DNA of 62,222 nucleotides. Source: Nitrospira sp. UBA6493. GTDB lineage: Bacteria; Nitrospirota; Nitrospiria; Nitrospirales; Nitrospiraceae. Both the position numbers and the translations under genes were made by a program. The stretch is from positions 1-62,222 of the forward strand of contig DJMJ01000037.1 of assembly GCA_002435325.1 (NCBI GenBank), in the 5' to 3' direction. Below are positions 26,113-35,241 of the stretch, piece by piece (position 1 is the stretch's first letter; each line of letters opens with the position of its first letter). Below the pieces are notes generated by a model that ran no database searches, had not been told where the DNA came from, and was given only the letters and a program-made list of their open reading frames with translations.

Positions 26113-28785
26113 CTACTCGTGACGGAGCACGGCCAAGGGCCGCTGACCGAGCAGTCGATAGGTGCTCAGAAATCCGACAACCAGAGTGAGCAGAATCGTC
26201 AGGCCCATTCCCAGCAGCAGGATGGATGGGTGCAACCCCCATGGCAGTTCGAAGAGAAATTTGAGAATTCCCCACGACAAAGTGCTGGCCAATCCGATGC
26301 CGATGCCTCCCCCGACGACCCCCAGCAGCACATATTCGATCGCGAACGAGAGTGTAATCATGTAGCGCGTCGCGCCGAGTGCTTTGAGGATGACGGACTC
26401 ATAGAGTCTGCGATACCGGGTGGCTGCGAGGGCCGCGCCCAAGACCAGCCCGCCAGTCACGACGCAGAACAGGGCGACTGCGCGGATGGCTAGCGACAGC
26501 CTGTCCAGTATGCGCGCGTAACTCTCCAGCACATCCCCAATATTGATCGCCGTCACATTCGGAAATTCTGCGACGACGGCCTGTTGGAGTGGCAGTTCGT
26601 CTTCAGGAGAAACACGCACGGTGGCGACGTAGGTGAGCGGCGCGCCGTCCAACGAGCCTGGCGAAAGAATCATATAGAAATTTGTGGAGAAGTTTCCCCA
26701 CTCCACCTTGCGAATACTCCCCACGGTTGCGACGAGCGGTGCGCCCTGAATATCGAGTGTGAGCGTCTGGCCAATATCGAGGCCTAGTGTATGGGCCGCC
26801 TCTTCTTCGACGGATACGAGGGGGGTCGCAAAGACCTGGCCTGGGGACCACCAGGTACCTTTGACAATTTGGTTATCTTTGGGGAGCGTGTCCAGAAAGG
26901 TCAGGACATACTCGCGTGTCAGGTACCAATTTTTTCGTCGCTCCTCTTTGTCTCCTGAGCGGCGGGCTCGTTCCTCTTCCTCGGACAAGGCATCCACCTT
27001 GACAGGCTGGCCATTGAGGGCAGCCAGGCGTGAGCGTACCAGTGGGGTCAATTTCGGAAGGGTCGTTCCCTTCCGTGCCTGGAGCAATGCCGTCAGGCCC
27101 TCAACCTGATCCGGCTGAATGTCGATGAAGAAAAATGTTGGGGAATCCTGTGGGCGGCTCTCGCCCACTTGCCGAAGCAGCGCTTGTTCCACCAGTGCGA
27201 CTGTGACCATCACCATGACGCCAATTCCAATGGCAATCGTGACACTCGTCGCTTGACTTCCCGGCCTAATAATATTGCCGACCGCTTGACGAACGGCCAG
27301 ATTATGAATACGGGGCATCCATGAGAGTCCCCGCATGACCAGCCAGGACGCACTGCCCAGCAAGACGATCGCCAGGGCGAACGCCGCCAGAAACAAGGAC
27401 CCCACCATCCAAGACCGCGCCTGCCAGATCGAAAGTCCCGCCAACCCCATTCCAATGAACACACCGGCCAATACCTTGTGATAATCAATGCGAACGTTTT
27501 TGAATCGGCCGGTGAGAAACCCCGCCGTCTCAGGACGTTCGTCGGGTGTCACCTCGCGCCGGAAGATGGCAAACGGTTTGATCTCACGAATGGTCAATAG
27601 CGGCCACAGAGCAAATAACAGGGTCGTGAGGAGGCCCAACGCCAGGCCCTTCCCCATTGGAAGGAGGGAGGTCAGCGTCAAGTTGGAAACGAATCCCAAC
27701 TGATCGATCAGGTCGGAGTCGAACCAGGATGTAATGGCCCATGGGACTCCGTGATCGAGCCCCATTCCGATCGCCAGTCCGCCGAGGCTGCCTGTAAGCC
27801 CTAACAAGAAAGCTTGCAGAATATAGATGGAGACGATGGTGTGGGATTCGGCGCCGATGGTTTTGAGAATCGCGATGGTCGCCAGTTTTTCTCGCAGGAA
27901 GGCGTGGATTGACGTCGCTACGCCGAGGCCCCCGATGAACAGCGCGGTGAGGCCGATCAGCCCCAGATAGCGCGTGAGCTGGTCGAGAAATTGTTTTAGC
28001 TGAGGTTGCGCGTCGCGATAGGTTGAAACTCGTGGGGACTCGGTTGCGAGCCGGCTCCGCAACTCATAGAGCAGTGGATCGACCATGGTGGATGGGGGAA
28101 CTTTCAGCAAGTATCGCTCACGGACACGGCTCCCGACCTTGATTAAATCCGTTGCCTGAAGCCCCTCCTGGGAAATCAACACACGAGGGCCGACACTGAA
28201 GGCATTGGCCATCCGGTCAGTTTCGGACCGGACGACGCCGGTGATCAGAAACATCGCTTGGCCGATTTTGACGCGATCACCGACAGCGAGCCCCATCCTG
28301 ATCAGTAACGCTTCCTGTACGACGGCACCATAGCAGGGCTGTGAAAGACACTGGCTCGACTGTGGAAACAGGAGCTCTGATAGCGGACTGGTCGGCTCGA
28401 TGCGCAGAGTTCCATAAAATGGATAGAGAGTCTCGACGGCTTTCAGTTCGACAAGTTGTGTGGGTTGTCCGCCCGGCATCCCGCCATAAGTTCTCGCGGC
28501 CATTGCGATCAACTCACTAACATGTGTCAGCAAGATGTCCTGGCTGGTCAGGGATGCAAGATAATCTAATCCAGAGGGACTCATCGGACGGGAGAGACGA
28601 ATCTCAAGATCGCCTCCAAGCAACCCGCGAGCTTCCCGGGTGATAGATTGCTCCACGTTGGCGGAGAAGAGGGACACACCCACCAGCGCGCTGACGCCGA
28701 CCGCAATACAGATCAGAAAATAGAGAAAGTGCCGCCAGGAGGCGCGGGTTTCCCGCCAGGCCATCTTCAAGAGGAAGCGTTTCAC
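26113..28785 (-). CDS. FtsX-like ABC transporter permease (YbbP type)
   Basis: The 890-residue protein has an N-terminal membrane helix (about 18-38), a large periplasmic domain, four central helices (about 270-445), a further pair, and a C-terminal three-helix FtsX unit (about 760-885; LFCVVTGGLVLGAALAATRY, ILLLGMGLTILLTLVVGFLSTYRLL). The double FtsX/MacB-like arrangement matches YbbP. With its ATPase it forms a type VII-like ABC complex; the cargo is not proven here. It overlaps the ATPase gene by 4 bp and is convergent with the aminopeptidase gene (20-bp gap). Confidence 0.9.
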   Translation of the reverse strand: MKRFLLKMAWRETRASWRHFLYFLICIAVGVSALVGVSLFSANVEQSITREARGLLGGDLEIRLSRPMSPSGLDYLASLTSQDILLTHVSELIAMAARTYGGMPGGQPTQLVELKAVETLYPFYGTLRIEPTSPLSELLFPQSSQCLSQPCYGAVVQEALLIRMGLAVGDRVKIGQAMFLITGVVRSETDRMANAFSVGPRVLISQEGLQATDLIKVGSRVRERYLLKVPPSTMVDPLLYELRSRLATESPRVSTYRDAQPQLKQFLDQLTRYLGLIGLTALFIGGLGVATSIHAFLREKLATIAILKTIGAESHTIVSIYILQAFLLGLTGSLGGLAIGMGLDHGVPWAITSWFDSDLIDQLGFVSNLTLTSLLPMGKGLALGLLTTLLFALWPLLTIREIKPFAIFRREVTPDERPETAGFLTGRFKNVRIDYHKVLAGVFIGMGLAGLSIWQARSWMVGSLFLAAFALAIVLLGSASWLVMRGLSWMPRIHNLAVRQAVGNIIRPGSQATSVTIAIGIGVMVMVTVALVEQALLRQVGESRPQDSPTFFFIDIQPDQVEGLTALLQARKGTTLPKLTPLVRSRLAALNGQPVKVDALSEEEERARRSGDKEERRKNWYLTREYVLTFLDTLPKDNQIVKGTWWSPGQVFATPLVSVEEEAAHTLGLDIGQTLTLDIQGAPLVATVGSIRKVEWGNFSTNFYMILSPGSLDGAPLTYVATVRVSPEDELPLQQAVVAEFPNVTAINIGDVLESYARILDRLSLAIRAVALFCVVTGGLVLGAALAATRYRRLYESVILKALGATRYMITLSFAIEYVLLGVVGGGIGIGLASTLSWGILKFLFELPWGLHPSILLLGMGLTILLTLVVGFLSTYRLLGQRPLAVLRHE

Positions 28786-29486
28786 GCGAAGGAGCCTGTG
28801 GCGCCGGTGGAGTCAGGGACAAGCTGATCGGATTCGATGTGGCCATCTCGCAGGGACACGACGCGCTGCATCTGACCGGCGAGGGTCCGGTCATGCGTGA
28901 CCAGGACCAATGTGGTCCCATAGTCCCGATGCATCGAGAGCAGCAGATCGATGACCTGTGTGCCCGTGGCACTGTCGAGATTACCGGTTGGCTCGTCGGC
29001 AAACAGGAAGGGCGGACGGCAGGCGAAGGCCCGCGCGACGGCCACGCGCTGCTGTTCGCCACCGGAAAGTTGGACTGGATAATGATCGAGACGATCGGCG
29101 AGTTTTACCGTGGCAAGAAGGTCTGCTGCCCGTGCACCGGCATCTCGCTCGCCATTGAGCTCTAACGGCACCATTACGTTCTCATGCGCCGTGAGGGTTG
29201 GAATCAGATGAAAGGATTGGAAAATATAGCCAATCTTGGCGCGGCGGAATCGTGCCAGAGCGCTTTCGGAGAGGGTCGTGATCTCGGTTCCGTCTAATCG
29301 AATCGATCCTGCCGTGGGCCGGTCAAGGCCAGCCATCAATCCAAGTAACGTGGATTTTCCGCTTCCTGACGGACCAACGATGGCCACCATCTGTTTGTCT
29401 GGAATATCGAGCGTCAGATTGTCGAGGATGGTGACGGGCCGGCCCCCTGCCGGGAGATGCATCGAAAGCTGTGCAATGGCAATCAT
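28782..29486 (-). CDS. ABC transporter ATP-binding protein (YbbA type)
   Basis: The 234-residue ATPase has Walker A GPSGSGKST (38-46), the Q-loop in FQSFHLI, signature LSGGEQQR and Walker B FLFADEPTG, followed by a D-loop NLDSATG and switch His in LVTHD. The LolD-like subfamily is indicated. It is divergent from the downstream esterase gene, with overlapping upstream regions. In E. coli tesA, ybbA and ybbP share this arrangement. No strong ribosome site precedes the ATG at 29486. Confidence 0.92.
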   Translation of the reverse strand: MIAIAQLSMHLPAGGRPVTILDNLTLDIPDKQMVAIVGPSGSGKSTLLGLMAGLDRPTAGSIRLDGTEITTLSESALARFRRAKIGYIFQSFHLIPTLTAHENVMVPLELNGERDAGARAADLLATVKLADRLDHYPVQLSGGEQQRVAVARAFACRPPFLFADEPTGNLDSATGTQVIDLLLSMHRDYGTTLVLVTHDRTLAGQMQRVVSLRDGHIESDQLVPDSTGATGSFA

Positions 29487-29555
29487 AGAGGAGTGCGCTC
29501 CTGTACCGGAGAAATCAGCCGAGTGTTATTATACTGTACGACTTTGGAACGTAGG

Positions 29556-30233
29556 GTGAAATTGATCAGAAACGTGTTGGCCTCCACCATCATCTTCAGC
29601 CTCTCTCTCATGGCCATCGGTATTGATGGACTTTCGCGCGAGGCTCGAGCGGAGTCTTCCGAGTCATCGTTAGATGCAAGGCCCAAGATTGTGGCGTTTG
29701 GCGATAGTCTGACGGCGGGTCTCGGAATGGGAGCGGACGAAGCCTATCCCGCGCAATTACAGCGACGCCTTGATGCGCTTGGATTTCGATATCGGGTGAT
29801 CAACGCCGGGGTCAGCGGAGAGACCACGGCAGGGGGGCTGCGCCGTGTGCTATGGATCTTGAAGAGCCAGCCGGAGATTGTGATCCTCGAACTGGGCGCC
29901 AACGACGGGCTTAGAGGGCTTCAGCTGGAGGAAACGAAAGCAAACCTGGAGCAGATGATCCAGTTGATTCAACGGTCAGGCGCGAAGATCGTTCTTGCCG
30001 GTATGAAGCTGCCTCCTAATTACGGAAAGGACTATATAGATGGGTTTGAACAGATCTACCGCGAGTTAGCCAAGCAGTATCATCTTCCGCTTATCCCATT
30101 TTTTCTTGAAGGAGTTGCGGGTTCAGCCCAGATGAACCAGGCCGATGGGATTCATCCGACGGCAGCGGGATACGAGCTGGTTGTTGACGGAGTTTTCCTG
30201 AAGCTCAAGCCGCTTCTAAAGAACGGCTCCTAG
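29556..30233 (+). CDS. SGNH/GDSL esterase, TesA type, exported
   Basis: Assuming the GTG at 29556, the product is 225 residues, with a signal peptide (about 1-32, cleavage near SREARAES). It carries SGNH blocks: FGDSLTAGLG (Ser51), GVSGETTAGGLRR, LGANDGLRG and the C-terminal DGIHPTAAG with catalytic Asp and His. This is the TesA/arylesterase family, periplasmic and active on acyl esters or thioesters. Alternative starts are TTG at 29562, GTG at 29574 and earlier codons. It is divergent from the YbbA-like ATPase gene, the same layout as tesA-ybbAP. Confidence 0.92.
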   Translation: MKLIRNVLASTIIFSLSLMAIGIDGLSREARAESSESSLDARPKIVAFGDSLTAGLGMGADEAYPAQLQRRLDALGFRYRVINAGVSGETTAGGLRRVLWILKSQPEIVILELGANDGLRGLQLEETKANLEQMIQLIQRSGAKIVLAGMKLPPNYGKDYIDGFEQIYRELAKQYHLPLIPFFLEGVAGSAQMNQADGIHPTAAGYELVVDGVFLKLKPLLKNGS

Positions 30234-30252
30234 GTCTTGCAAGGAGAGAAGC

Positions 30253-30296
30253 ACGAAGCCCTGCCTGGCTGAAATATTCAACCGGGCAGGATTCGT
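30253..30296. terminator. Long hairpin between convergent genes
   Basis: ACGAA at 30253-30257 pairs with TTCGT at 30292-30296, and between them CCTGCCTGGCTGAA pairs with TTCAACCGGGCAGG with one mismatch and one G-T pair. The stem is about 19 bp. No T-tract follows on either strand, so this could be a two-way terminator or an mRNA 3' end stabiliser between the esterase gene and the small membrane protein gene. Confidence 0.6.
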
Positions 30297-30321
30297 ACAA
30301 CGTGATACGAGGCGGAACCAC

Positions 30322-30513
30322 TTACGACTTCTTGAGGAACGTATCCCAGACGCCGTAGCCGAGGATGAGGGCAATAAGAACATAATACAAGCCCGTGATG
30401 CCGCTATAGTCTGGCGGACCATCACCTTTGGCTTCATTTGCCAATACGACCGGCGCCACCGTCAGCATGACGGCGCTCATCATGCTCACACCTGCCAACA
30501 TTTTCTTCATCAT
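30322..30513 (-). CDS. Small single-pass membrane protein
   Basis: The ATG at 30513 gives 63 residues; GAGGAG five bases upstream decides this start over the GTG at 30519. The first 24 residues form a signal-like hydrophobic stretch (MMKKMLAGVSMMSAVMLTVAPVVLA). A second hydrophobic segment (about 40-57, GLYYVLIALILGYGVWDTFL) forms a C-terminal anchor with a Lys-Lys-Ser end. The short middle part is polar (KGDGPPDYSG). I do not recognise a family; it could be a small accessory subunit of a membrane enzyme. Confidence 0.75.
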   Translation of the reverse strand: MMKKMLAGVSMMSAVMLTVAPVVLANEAKGDGPPDYSGITGLYYVLIALILGYGVWDTFLKKS

Positions 30514-30649
30514 GATCACTCCTCTGTGAGGGCCAAATCGAAATCGAGGGGCGTATTTTACAAAATCATTGAGGAAGAGCGCAAGATATCTTTCTGGATG
30601 GGGGGACGCTAAATATTGGGTGGCAGGGGGATAGCTGGAACGAAGGATG

Positions 30650-31561
30650 TCAGGAGGATATCTTGGTAATAGATTTGAGGGCGTCAGCGACCGACTTGCA
30701 GGATCCAGCTAATTTGTCGAGTTGGCTGCCTTTGCTCAAGAATTCTTGGGCCATGGATTTCAACTGACCGTCATAACGGCTGACGTCGCCCGCCAGCTCA
30801 GCCACCTTCGCGAGGAGTCCTTTATAGGTCGCGACTTCTCGCTGGAGTTCTTGCGTAGTGGCTTGGGCTGTTTTGGCCTCCGCGATCGACGTCTGCAATT
30901 GTTGGGTGAGCCGTCCGACATAGGCTTCCCGATCCCGCAGATCCGCTTCAAGATGGATTTGTACCGCTTCGCTTTCACGGCGGCTTTCGTCAAGATTTCG
31001 AATCGTGTGCATCCAGGTGGCGACTTCACCGGCACCAATAGGCGGCGATGCAGGGAGAGGCTGACCTTTTTCGATGGCGGCCATAGCCGGCTGCAGCCAC
31101 TCGATGAACAACATCACCTCACTGAGTTTGACATCGGCTGAAGACGATGAGGCCTGGGCTGTCTTCCCCTGCCCGTGGGCTGTTGATGGCGGCGCCGGTT
31201 GGGCTTTTGTCTCGGGTGCCGCCGGTGATTTTCGCGGCTGACGGGGTTGTGACCAACGGTGATATTCCAAAAGCACGGCGATGCAATGCCGACAAATTGG
31301 TTCTTCAGGCAGGGTGCAGGAACATTTTGAGATTAAGTGCCCGTCTTTCAACCGGATCGTCTGTTCATAGAGTCCAGAATTGCCGATCACGGCTGACGCG
31401 ATCTGGGCTTCATCGGCTTCGACGATTCGAACTCGATTTTCGGCCAGGTATTGCTTGCCGATCTGAAAGGCAGAGGATTCGACCACCGCTTGAATCATTT
31501 GGGGATCGAGTAGGCCGAGGCGATCTGCACTGCAAGGAATTTTGTTTCGCGTGATAGCCAT
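30650..31561 (-). CDS. SWIM zinc-finger protein with coiled-coil tail
   Basis: The 303-residue product has a SWIM-type zinc motif C-x-C-x(7)-C-x-H at Cys80, Cys82, Cys90 and His92 (SKCSCTLPEEPICRHCIAVLLEYH). This is the N-terminal element of the SWIM family, which can bind DNA or protein. A Pro/Ala/Gln-rich linker (about 103-140) and a C-terminal Glu/Ala/Gln-rich coiled coil (about 190-300) follow. No helicase domain is present, whereas many SWIM proteins are fused to one. The function is unknown; a scaffold or a truncated Swi2/Snf2 partner is conceivable. Confidence 0.8.
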   Translation of the reverse strand: MAITRNKIPCSADRLGLLDPQMIQAVVESSAFQIGKQYLAENRVRIVEADEAQIASAVIGNSGLYEQTIRLKDGHLISKCSCTLPEEPICRHCIAVLLEYHRWSQPRQPRKSPAAPETKAQPAPPSTAHGQGKTAQASSSSADVKLSEVMLFIEWLQPAMAAIEKGQPLPASPPIGAGEVATWMHTIRNLDESRRESEAVQIHLEADLRDREAYVGRLTQQLQTSIAEAKTAQATTQELQREVATYKGLLAKVAELAGDVSRYDGQLKSMAQEFLSKGSQLDKLAGSCKSVADALKSITKISS

Positions 31562-31666
31562 GAAATACCAGTCCCCTACGTTGGGCTAGTCTGCCTCTCT
31601 CGCGGGAATCTGTCAACATTTCAGGAGTTCTTGTCCTGACTGCCGCCCGAGGTGTCAGAAAGGCGC

Positions 31667-32680
31667 CTACCGGCAACGCTGGGGGAGCCCTTGCTGGCTC
31701 ACCGGCGTCAGCCAGATGTAATCGGCGATGCCTTCTTGAATCAAGTTCACGATGTCCTCTGCGCGGCTGGCGTCATACGAGGCAAGATAGATGGTTGTTT
31801 GAGAGATCTTCTCCGTGAATCGGCGGGCAACTCGTTTGGGAACGGGTAGTTGGTATTGGATATGTCCTCCTCCGGTATAGCTCAGGATGAGTGTTCGGGG
31901 ACCATTTTTATTGAGCCGGGCGGTACGAAGGGCTTGCGCGATGGTTTTGGCCATACCTTCATCCCGAACCATCGAGGCTTCATACATGGGAAGGTAGTCT
32001 TCTTCCGATCCGCCGCCATGGCAGCGTTGGAGTTGGTCGAGAATTCTGGACCGATAGGCCGGATCATCGACGATCTCTTCTCGATCCAACCCCCAGTGAG
32101 TCCACTCGGGTTCCAACCGAGCCTGTTCCAGACGCAGTTTGACGACACGACGGATCAAGGTTTTGGGCGGATTCATGGCGTAGAGGAACAGATGCTGATC
32201 TTTTGCGAACTCGACGAGCGGAGCGTAATTGTCGAATGAGCCTCCCCAGTTCTGCTGCCACCGCGCCCGATCCAGCCATGCGCTATCCATGGGATCAGAA
32301 CTCGAGAGGATGTCATTCAACGCTCCCTGACCATCCCATCCGAACATTTCCATCGTGAGAACCGGACGAATGCCTTCTGCCATCACAGCTTTTAGGACCG
32401 TGAGGGTCGCATCAATATGATGATGGTTGTAGTGTTCCTCACCTAGATACACGATGTCGTATCGAGAGAGGCTCTTGAGCCAATCGGATCGATCCCGAAC
32501 CTGTCCGGTCTTTCCATCAATGATCTGGCCTGGCTGCCAGGCTGACGATCGGGCAGATCCTTGGGTGGAAATGGCGGTTGGCGTACAAGCCATGAGGAGG
32601 GAAAGAAAGGCGAGTATGATGCAAAGCGAAAGCCGCTGCGAATTTCTGCTCAAACCAGGTGTGCGCTGTGGGGGGTGCAT
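31667..32680 (-). CDS. ChaN-like lipoprotein
   Basis: Starting at the ATG at 32680 (an earlier ATG at 32701 is possible) the product is 337 residues with a lipoprotein signal (LLMAC, Cys32). Conserved features of ChaN/DUF399 are VYLGEEHYNHHHIDA, LTMEMFGWDGQGALNDIL, the RD-containing MYEASMVRDEGMA and GGGHIQYQLPVPKRV. E. coli/Campylobacter ChaN binds haem and is implicated in iron uptake; whether this protein does is not shown. It may instead be a TIKI-like protease relative, which shares the fold. The reading strand and length agree with the family. Confidence 0.9.
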   Translation of the reverse strand: MHPPQRTPGLSRNSQRLSLCIILAFLSLLMACTPTAISTQGSARSSAWQPGQIIDGKTGQVRDRSDWLKSLSRYDIVYLGEEHYNHHHIDATLTVLKAVMAEGIRPVLTMEMFGWDGQGALNDILSSSDPMDSAWLDRARWQQNWGGSFDNYAPLVEFAKDQHLFLYAMNPPKTLIRRVVKLRLEQARLEPEWTHWGLDREEIVDDPAYRSRILDQLQRCHGGGSEEDYLPMYEASMVRDEGMAKTIAQALRTARLNKNGPRTLILSYTGGGHIQYQLPVPKRVARRFTEKISQTTIYLASYDASRAEDIVNLIQEGIADYIWLTPVSQQGLPQRCR

Positions 32681-32802
32681 GATATTTCCTAACATACCCA
32701 CGACATGGCGACAAGGTGGCCGCCTTGACGGTGCGATGACAGGGCCATTATTCTCCTGAGGCGTGCGTTGCGAGTGTAGCCGGGGAACTATCCGCTCTCA
32801 TC

Positions 32803-34116
32803 ATGTCTGAACACGATACCATTGCAGAATTTCGCCGGGTCGTAAACCGGCTCGCGCAAGAATCTGGAAGCCGGTGGGAGGCATCCAAACGGGTCCACGA
32901 ATCCTCGGCCTTCCCTCGGGTACTCGAACAACTTGTCCACGCATCGCAGGAGGCGACGCTTCCTCCGGCAGTCAAAGATCTGCTTGACCGGTCTTTGAAC
33001 CGGGGCCAGGCAATAGGGATTCAGAATTTGGACGGTCCTGGCCTGAAGGCACTCACCGGTTTCCCTCCGTCCAAAGCGTTTCGCGCCCTCTGTATTTATT
33101 TTGGACTTATTCAGGCGCCGGCCTCGCGCTGGCCTGTGCCGGATGTTGCTGACAAGGCCATCGATCTATTGATCACACAGTCTTCCAATCCGTTTGATCT
33201 TCTTCTCCAATCGCCTGTGGCTTCCGTCCTTGATTTGGGAGCGGGAGATTTGTCATTTGCCGGCGAGCTCGCGGATCAGTATCTGCCGATTCTTCTAGGC
33301 CAAGAGCGAGAATTGATACTTCATGCCGTGGACCGGCTTGATCCCGGCTCAAAGCTCGGTGGACCGCTCCATCCTGGGCGCGCGCACATCGCGCAGTTAC
33401 AAGAGCGGCCAGGGTTGGCATTTCGCTTTTACGGCAATCAAGACATGTGCGATCTGCACGAGCTCGAGGACGTCGGCAAGCTGGCCCCCCGCTATACGAT
33501 CGTTACCTGCTGGGCTCCGGCCACTCCCACTTTTGCCTATGAACCGTCACGACTCTCAGAGCCCGTGATCGTGGACGATCTTCGCCGGACAAAGGGGGCC
33601 TTCCGTCACATACGTTTTGAGGGTGAAACGGCCCTGGAAGTCCAGCACGGTGAACGAGCCCTCGTTTTCCCGTCCTGGAAGTTCGAGATCCGCGGGCCAC
33701 TCGTTCTCCTGAATATCCTGGCGAAGCGCGGGATCGTGGGCATTCTCGGAGCAGTCGATTCGCAAGTATTCTGGGAACTCCTCGCCCAGTTACTAGAGGA
33801 TCCTCGCTATCGTCCTGCCGATCTGCCGTTCACGTCAGCGAATCTGCCGGAGATCTTTGGCGAGGTCTATCAACGGTTGGCCGGCTTGCAGAGCGGAGAG
33901 TCGCTTTCTCTTGCCGATCTGGCGCCGCTTCGTACTGCTATTCCAGCGTCACCTACAATCCAATCCGATAGCAAGCTCTCTACTTTCCGGCAAGTACTGA
34001 TCCGGCGCGGCGCGGTATTCCCCGGGCTTCCAGCCAGCAGTACCGCGCGGCGATTCTCCGATATGATCGAAGAATCACCGCCCTGGTTTGTGACCCTCGT
34101 TCCGAACCGTTGCTAG
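32803..34116 (+). CDS. Unrecognised protein with methyltransferase-like motif
   Basis: The 437-residue protein has VLDLGAGDLSFAGELADQYLPILL at about 142-165, which resembles motif I of class I SAM-dependent methyltransferases. HAVDRLDPGSKLGG follows after about 10 residues, as a motif II acidic loop would. Flanking regions are not recognised: an N-terminal helical part (about 1-130; EASKRVHESSAFPRVLEQL) and a C-terminal part (about 290-437) with no known domain. No signal peptide or membrane segment. The start ATG at 32803 is plausible, divergent from the ChaN-like gene. The substrate cannot be predicted. Confidence 0.75.
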   Translation: MSEHDTIAEFRRVVNRLAQESGSRWEASKRVHESSAFPRVLEQLVHASQEATLPPAVKDLLDRSLNRGQAIGIQNLDGPGLKALTGFPPSKAFRALCIYFGLIQAPASRWPVPDVADKAIDLLITQSSNPFDLLLQSPVASVLDLGAGDLSFAGELADQYLPILLGQERELILHAVDRLDPGSKLGGPLHPGRAHIAQLQERPGLAFRFYGNQDMCDLHELEDVGKLAPRYTIVTCWAPATPTFAYEPSRLSEPVIVDDLRRTKGAFRHIRFEGETALEVQHGERALVFPSWKFEIRGPLVLLNILAKRGIVGILGAVDSQVFWELLAQLLEDPRYRPADLPFTSANLPEIFGEVYQRLAGLQSGESLSLADLAPLRTAIPASPTIQSDSKLSTFRQVLIRRGAVFPGLPASSTARRFSDMIEESPPWFVTLVPNRC

Positions 34117-34258
34117 TCATTTTCCCTGCCCGTAGACCGTTTCTCGGCTTCGTCCGCCGGATATGCACCATAAATTGACCACCCCTAGACCCTTTGCTAG
34201 ACTTCCCACTGGTCTGGTCAGCGTTTGCCTCATAACCGGAACAACGGCGAAACGTACT

Positions 34259-35200
34259 ATGAAATCCACCGCTATCGTGCAGGCCATCCAAGAGAATATT
34301 GCCCGTGTGATCAAAGGCAAGCCGAACGTCATCGAACTGACGGTCGTCACGCTGCTCGCCCGCGGGCATCTGTTGCTGGAAGATGTGCCGGGCGTGGGGA
34401 AGACGACGCTAGCGCACAGTCTCGCGCGGTCGCTGGATTGCTCATTTAAGCGCATTCAGTTCACCAGCGATTTGCTCCCTTCCGATATCGTGGGGGTCTC
34501 TCTATTCAATCGGCAGAAGCAGGCGTTTGAATTCATGCCCGGCCCAATTTTCGCCAACATCGTATTGGCCGATGAAATTAATCGCACGACTCCCAAAACG
34601 CAGAGCAGTCTTCTTGAGGCGATGAGCGAGGCTCAGATTTCCGTTGATAATCAAACCCATCCGCTGCATCAGCCCTTCATGGTCATTGCTACCCAGAATC
34701 CGTCGGAATATCACGGCACGTTCCCCTTGCCGGAGTCGCAGCTCGACCGGTTCCTGATGCGCATACAGATCGGTTATCCCTCGCCAGAGGAGGAAAAGAA
34801 GGTGCTGGATCGCCCGCAGTCGCTTCATCCGGCCGAAGATCTGCAGCCGGTGCTGAGCGCCCGCGACGTGCTCGACCTCCAACACCAAGTCGATCAGGTA
34901 CTGATGGAAGAAAGCCTAACGGAATATCTCTTGGCAATTGTCCAGGCGACGCGGCAGACCGAGTTGCTGTCGCTTGGCGTGAGCACACGGGGCGCGCTTG
35001 CCCTGAGTCGTGCGGCCAAAGCTCTGGCGTTTGTACGCGGCCGGGCCTATTGCCTGCCGGACGATATTAAAGAGTTGGCCCCGGTGGTGCTGTCGCATCG
35101 CATCATGCTGAGCCGGTCTCAAGGGTTGCGTCAGCGAAATTGTGAACAGACCGAGCAAGTAGTGCATGATCTTGTTGAGTCCGTCCCAGTCCCTGTCTAG
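34259..35200 (+). CDS. MoxR-family AAA+ ATPase
   Basis: From the ATG at 34259 the product is 313 residues; the frame is open further upstream to 34163, without a good ribosome site. The MoxR hallmarks are Walker A EDVPGVGKTTL, DLLPSDIVG, Walker B LADEINRTTPKTQSSLLEAM, sensor 1 TQNPSEYHGTFPLPESQLDRF and C-terminal VSTRGALALSRAAKALA. MoxR ATPases act as chaperone-like remodellers, usually with DUF58 and von Willebrand proteins. The DUF58 and transglutaminase genes follow, a typical cluster. Confidence 0.95.
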   Translation: MKSTAIVQAIQENIARVIKGKPNVIELTVVTLLARGHLLLEDVPGVGKTTLAHSLARSLDCSFKRIQFTSDLLPSDIVGVSLFNRQKQAFEFMPGPIFANIVLADEINRTTPKTQSSLLEAMSEAQISVDNQTHPLHQPFMVIATQNPSEYHGTFPLPESQLDRFLMRIQIGYPSPEEEKKVLDRPQSLHPAEDLQPVLSARDVLDLQHQVDQVLMEESLTEYLLAIVQATRQTELLSLGVSTRGALALSRAAKALAFVRGRAYCLPDDIKELAPVVLSHRIMLSRSQGLRQRNCEQTEQVVHDLVESVPVPV

Positions 35201-35241
35201 GCCCTGCTACAGTGGCTCCTCTGTTTCGGAAGACAACCGCT

